A stretch of 64,000 bases of DNA, taken from assembly GCA_038503065.1 (NCBI GenBank), contig JBCAMK010000009.1, forward strand, positions 1,116,001-1,180,000, in the 5' to 3' direction. Position numbers and translations under genes: made by a program. Numbering within the stretch: the stretch's first letter is position 1; each line of letters begins with the position of its first letter. The stretch is from Paragyromitra xinjiangensis. Lineage: Eukaryota; Ascomycota; Pezizomycetes; Pezizales; Discinaceae. Of this stretch, positions 60,053-64,000 are shown piece by piece. Under the pieces are notes generated by a model that ran no database searches, was not told where the DNA came from, and saw only the letters and a program-made list of their open reading frames with translations.

Positions 60053-61118
60053 TTCAACAGATATGTGATAAACGCTACTAGGTTTTGCAATGCAAATTTA
60101 ACGGTGTTCAACCTAGTTGGCAGGAGCATTTATTAAACCTCAGCCTTGGTGAAGAGATGGCAGTCTTATGCGGGGAAGAGTCCAGAACCCAGGCTAAAAA
60201 AAGCCAGGTATGAGTCTTCCTGCCTTGTGCCTTGCGAAACGATTCTTGGCGTTTCTAGGATTTGTGCATCTCGTAATACGAGCCGCAAGAACAGCCAACA
60301 AGTTGCTGGCTTTCTTGTGCACCACATAGTACGCAAAAACCCGACATTGATTGTCCAGTTTTAAGCACTACTCTCTATTTATGTGCTCACCTCGAGGTAA
60401 CGAGGCCTTTCTGGTGAAACATCCCCAACCGCTCGGCAAAAACAAAGAGCGAATCGAGTGATTATCCGTGATTATACCCTCTTGAGTGGCTCATAGACCC
60501 GGCTACCACGATTATCCAATTCAAATGAATCAATGGAATACGAATCATATGGTATTTATTGAGAAGGAGAAACTTCCGAATCATTGTTAAACCATCCATC
60601 TCTAGATGTTTTAACGAGGCCAAATAATCGCTCATCAATCAACTTTTCTATCCGGCATTGCTTACCCACATCACCAAATTGCACTTTCCCGAAAATGATA
60701 ACTATTGCCCTTAGTCTTCGTCATCTAAGCTTAGAGAGTAAAATAATTAATAATAAGATAAAAAATTAGCTTTCCTATCGTAGGTGAAAAAGAGACCTAA
60801 TCGCAAAGCCCAAGACACAATTATGCTCCAGAGAGTTTAAGATACATGTATGCCTGAATTTCCCGGAAAACCCTCAAACCCAAACTTTACCCAAATTAAG
60901 ACACTAGAAGTATTTTTATAATCACAGAAATTCATCCGAAGTGTAATTAGCCAGATTCGATCCGAGAGTTATATTGATAGTTGGTCGTATTAACCCTAGC
61001 CCTGGATGACTACCAATAGACATCTTGGCAACAGCATAACTTTGCTGGTCGGAAACGCGTCGTCCAGCAAACACGCGACAAGCTGTCTTCCTTGAAGGCA
61101 CTATCCAAAGAAATAATC
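60053..61118. other. Intergenic between divergent genes
   Basis: About 1.07 kb, AT-rich toward 60700-60800, between the methyltransferase and CHL1 starts. Probably holds both promoters. No supported ORF or repeat. Confidence 0.5.
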
Positions 61119-64000
61119 ATGGAAAACATCGAAAGAGACTTCCACCATCCGTACAAGCCATATTCTATCCAGTTAGACTTCATGGATGCAGTTTATTCAA
61201 CGATTCAGGATGGATGTGTCGGTCTTTTCGAATCTCCAACAGGCATGTTCCCCAGAGGAAATCAATCAGCTTTTCAACGCTGATGTGATCTCCCAGGAAC
61301 TGTGAGAACAAAAATCAGATGCTGGAAAAGCTGGAAACTTATTGATGTGTATGTAACTTAGGGCAAATCACTGAGTTTAATATGCGGTTCCTTAACGTGG
61401 CTCCGAGATCACAAAACCCAATCGTTGGAATCCCAGTTGGAGGAAACCGAAAACGGTATTTTCACAAGATAGGCTGTTTGGAAACCCGAGGTACTGCTAG
61501 TGGGGCTGACCGAAATCGAGGTAGTACTGGCCCAGACTGGGTAAGAGATTACGCCAAGCAGCAACAGAAGCAGAAGCTACTTCAAAAGAGAGCGGATATG
61601 GAAGCACGCCTTGCGAAGATACGCGATAAAGAAAGGAAAGAGAAAGAACGGACGGAGTCTGGTATCGCCCAAAAGGCGAAGAAGAGGGTATTATATGCCT
61701 CATAAAATATATGTCCGAGGCTCATGGAAATCTAGAAAGGAGAGTTTGAAGTTGAGGTCGACGGAGATGACAAGGAATCGCAATTTTTCTTAGAAGATTA
61801 TGATAGTGAAGAGGATGGGGGACCATCTGTCGGTAATCGATCTGGTGGCGATTCGTTCTCCCCAGCCGTGCTGGAGTTAATGAAGAGGTATGCATGCTAG
61901 TGCTACATGTGCTTCGCAAACTGACAAGAAGCTAGGCTTGGTTTGCCCATAGGAACAGAAGCGAAGGAAGAAGATATGGAGATGCCGGACGAGATCAAAG
62001 TGTGCTAATTCTTTTAGCTTCGTCAAGCAATGGATTGTGCTGATCATAGTTGGTCCAGATTTTCTACTGCTCACGTACTCACTCTCAATTGACTCAATTT
62101 ATAAACGAACTGCGTCGTGCCAAATTCCCTCCGTCATTCCCTCAGGATGAGTCAACTTTGGAGGAGGAGGTGAAGCATTTATCGCTAGGTTCACGAAAAA
62201 ATCTATGTATAAATCCGAAGGTTAAAAAACTCGGAAGTCCTACAGCTATAAATGAACGGTGTTTAGAGCTGCAGCGGTCTGGCAAGTCTAATCCACAGAA
62301 ACTACCTTAAACAAAAATTTCCCTAACGTTGCTTCCGATAAAGGTACTTCGCAGGAATCACGATGCCAGTTTCTTCCTGGGAAAGATGACCAGGTGATGG
62401 TTCGAGATTTTCGAGACCACACACTCGCCAAGATTCGTGATATCGAAGACCTAGCAAACTTGGGAAAGAAAATAGGTATCTGTCCGTACTATGCCTCAAG
62501 GCCCACAATCAAATCAAGCGAGGTACGTATATGGTTCCGCTTTACGATTGTATATCTGACCAACGCCCTCTGTGCAGATTGTAACCCTCCCATACCCACT
62601 TTTACTCCAAAAGTCGGCCCGCGAAGCACTCGATCTCTCCCTAAAAGGTCATGTTGTTATCATAGACGAAGCTCACAATTTAATCAACGCAATCTCATCG
62701 ATATACTCCATCAATGTATCCATTGCTCAACTTAAGCGCTGCCAAGCTCAACTTGAGATGTATCTGATGAAATTTAGGAATCGCCTAAAGGGGAAGAACA
62801 AAGTTTACGTGATGCAAGTCACTCGGATCTTAAGTACTCTCTCCTCTTATCTGGAAGAGCTTGGAAAAAAAGGCGGGGAAGGGGTAGTTATCGCAGGTGA
62901 TCTTCTTGCGATGAACGGGATGGACCAAGTAAATTTCTTTAAGTTGCAGAGGTATCTTAACGAAAGTAAGCTTGCGCGGAAGGTTGAGGGATATGTCGTA
63001 CATGTCGAGAACAAGGAACAGGAAAAGCAACAGAAGAGGCCTGGAAACAAGATCACGCCAACCACCTCTATACCAGTTCTAACCCACATTCAAGGGTTCT
63101 TGTTAGCCTTAACGAATCCCTCGACGGAGGGAAAAATATTTTATGGGAAAACGGAGGATAAGCAGGAATTATGTTTTAGATATATGCTATTAGATCCTGC
63201 ACATCATTTCAAGGAAATAGTGGAGGAGGCAAGAGCCGTAATACTGGCGGGTGGCACAATGGAGCCGGTAACACACTGCTACCCACTTTTCTTGACACTG
63301 ATATTAACAGGACGTAGATGAATGACTATATGACACACCTGTTCCCGTATCTACCTAAGGAAAAAATACGTACACTCTCCTGCGGACATGTTATACCGAA
63401 GGAAAACCTGGTAGCGTTGCCTGTGTCGAAAGGGCCCAGCGGGAGAGAATTCGAATTCAATTTCGAGAAGAGGATGCTTCCGGCGATGGTCAGTATTTGT
63501 TGACCCAAACCCCGTAATCATACTAGTCTTATCTTAAGCAATTTATCTAGGTAGAAGACTTGGGCAGGGCGATTATCAACCTTTGCCTAGTGATCCCGCA
63601 TGGGATTGTGTGTTTCTTCCCTAGCTACACTTATCTAGATTTTGTCATTTCTCAGTGGCAGAAGAACGCCAGCACAATGAATACCAAGTCTATTTGGGAA
63701 AGACTTGCAGAAAGAAAAACAGTACACAATTATTATACCCAAGGTAATTATGGTCTTTGCTGACCTCGGTTGTAGGTTTTACGAGAGCCAAGTGACAGCA
63801 GTAACGTTGAGGAAATTCTTAGAGAGTATGCGCAGGCAATAGACTCTGGAAAAGGTGGGCTTTTACTTTCGGTCGTGGGAGGTAAGATGTCAGAAGGCAT
63901 CAATTTCAACGACAAGTAAGTCCTTCAAGGCTTAATAGGCGACTAGTTGATGGTTGACAACATTCCAGCCTTGGCAGAGGGATAATAATGGTCGGCCTAC
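61119..64000 (+). CDS. CHL1: CHL1/DDX11-type Fe-S DNA helicase, N-terminal part (runs off the window)
   Basis: Superfamily 2 XPD-like 5'-3' DNA helicase for sister-chromatid cohesion. Exons seen: 61119-61242, 61297-61301 (5 nt), 61362-61455, 61521-61687, 61745-61887, 61936-61999, 62059-62281, 62344-62522, 62578-63267, 63318-63488, 63551-63721, 63776-63915, 63969-beyond 64000. Start: [20 protein letters not shown]. Walker [16 protein letters not shown] is assembled from exons 1-3. Then a charged insert, [19 protein letters not shown] (motif Ia), Fe-S region ([10 protein letters not shown]), DEAH box [39 protein letters not shown] and [12 protein letters not shown]. The Arg motif region starts at [11 protein letters not shown] at the window edge. 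Introns 1 and 7 have GC donors. Coding potential appears intact. Confidence 0.93.

Noticed and set aside
61243..62343. Stops in the CHL1 frame, suggesting a broken helicase
   Set aside because: GC-AG introns, a 5-nt exon and other short introns restore an unbroken helicase with all motifs present to the window edge.

Overview
This window is nuclear DNA of a filamentous ascomycete (Pezizomycotina). The evidence is short introns of about 50-130 nt with GT(GC)-AG borders and CTAAC/CTGAC-type branch sites, genes on both strands without operons, pyrimidine-rich leaders, and a set of fungal orthologues. A Leotiomycetes-like source is a guess from protein style only. I rebuilt exon structures by hand from reading frame and family conservation. 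Every multi-exon model given here keeps frame across all its junctions, but none has been checked against transcripts.

Layout, left half: C-terminus of an MDR dehydrogenase (+, 3-155); condensin SMC4 (-, 831-5453); tRNA m1G9 methyltransferase TRM10 (-, 5837-7198) divergent from complex I subunit GRIM-19 (+, 7392-7979); a GH5_12 steryl-glucosidase/EGH1-like enzyme (-, 8305-10566); a decayed NACHT/ankyrin (STAND) pseudogene (+, about 11378-12440); the SKI3 TPR subunit of the cytoplasmic RNA-exosome cofactor (+, 13419-18184, 11 exons); an unrecognised 692-aa gene (-, 19178-21295); an unrecognised 360-aa gene (+, 23739-24987); then a gene-free gap of about 4.1 kb.

Right half: a DUF1917/BLES03-like gene (-, 29087-30615) divergent from DPH7 (+, 30802-31943); proteasome subunit RPN12 (-, 32013-32970); UDP-glucose:glycoprotein glucosyltransferase with a KDEL end (-, 33209-38216); a 3.7-kb gap; two short unknown intronless genes (41918-42583 + and 44201-44710 -); a nuclear-type fungal family often labelled BTB transcription factor (+, 45574-47097); COQ1 polyprenyl synthase (+, 48863-50326); meiotic HOP2 (+, 51159-52216); a 3.1-kb gap; a CCCH zinc-finger protein (+, 55368-57483); a class I methyltransferase (-, 58796-60052); and the 5' part of the CHL1/DDX11 helicase (+, 61119 to beyond the window end).

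The content is mostly housekeeping: chromosome structure (SMC4, CHL1, HOP2), tRNA/RNA/translation quality (TRM10, SKI3, DPH7), protein quality control (RPN12, UGGT) and mitochondrial energy/quinone (GRIM-19, COQ1). I saw no secondary-metabolite cluster, intact transposon, CRISPR or RNA gene. I found no convincing new multi-gene system. The most unusual items are a 5-nt microexon inside the Walker A codons of CHL1, three GC-AG introns in two genes, the STAND pseudogene with a RIP-compatible stop, and several intact genes with no recognisable family.
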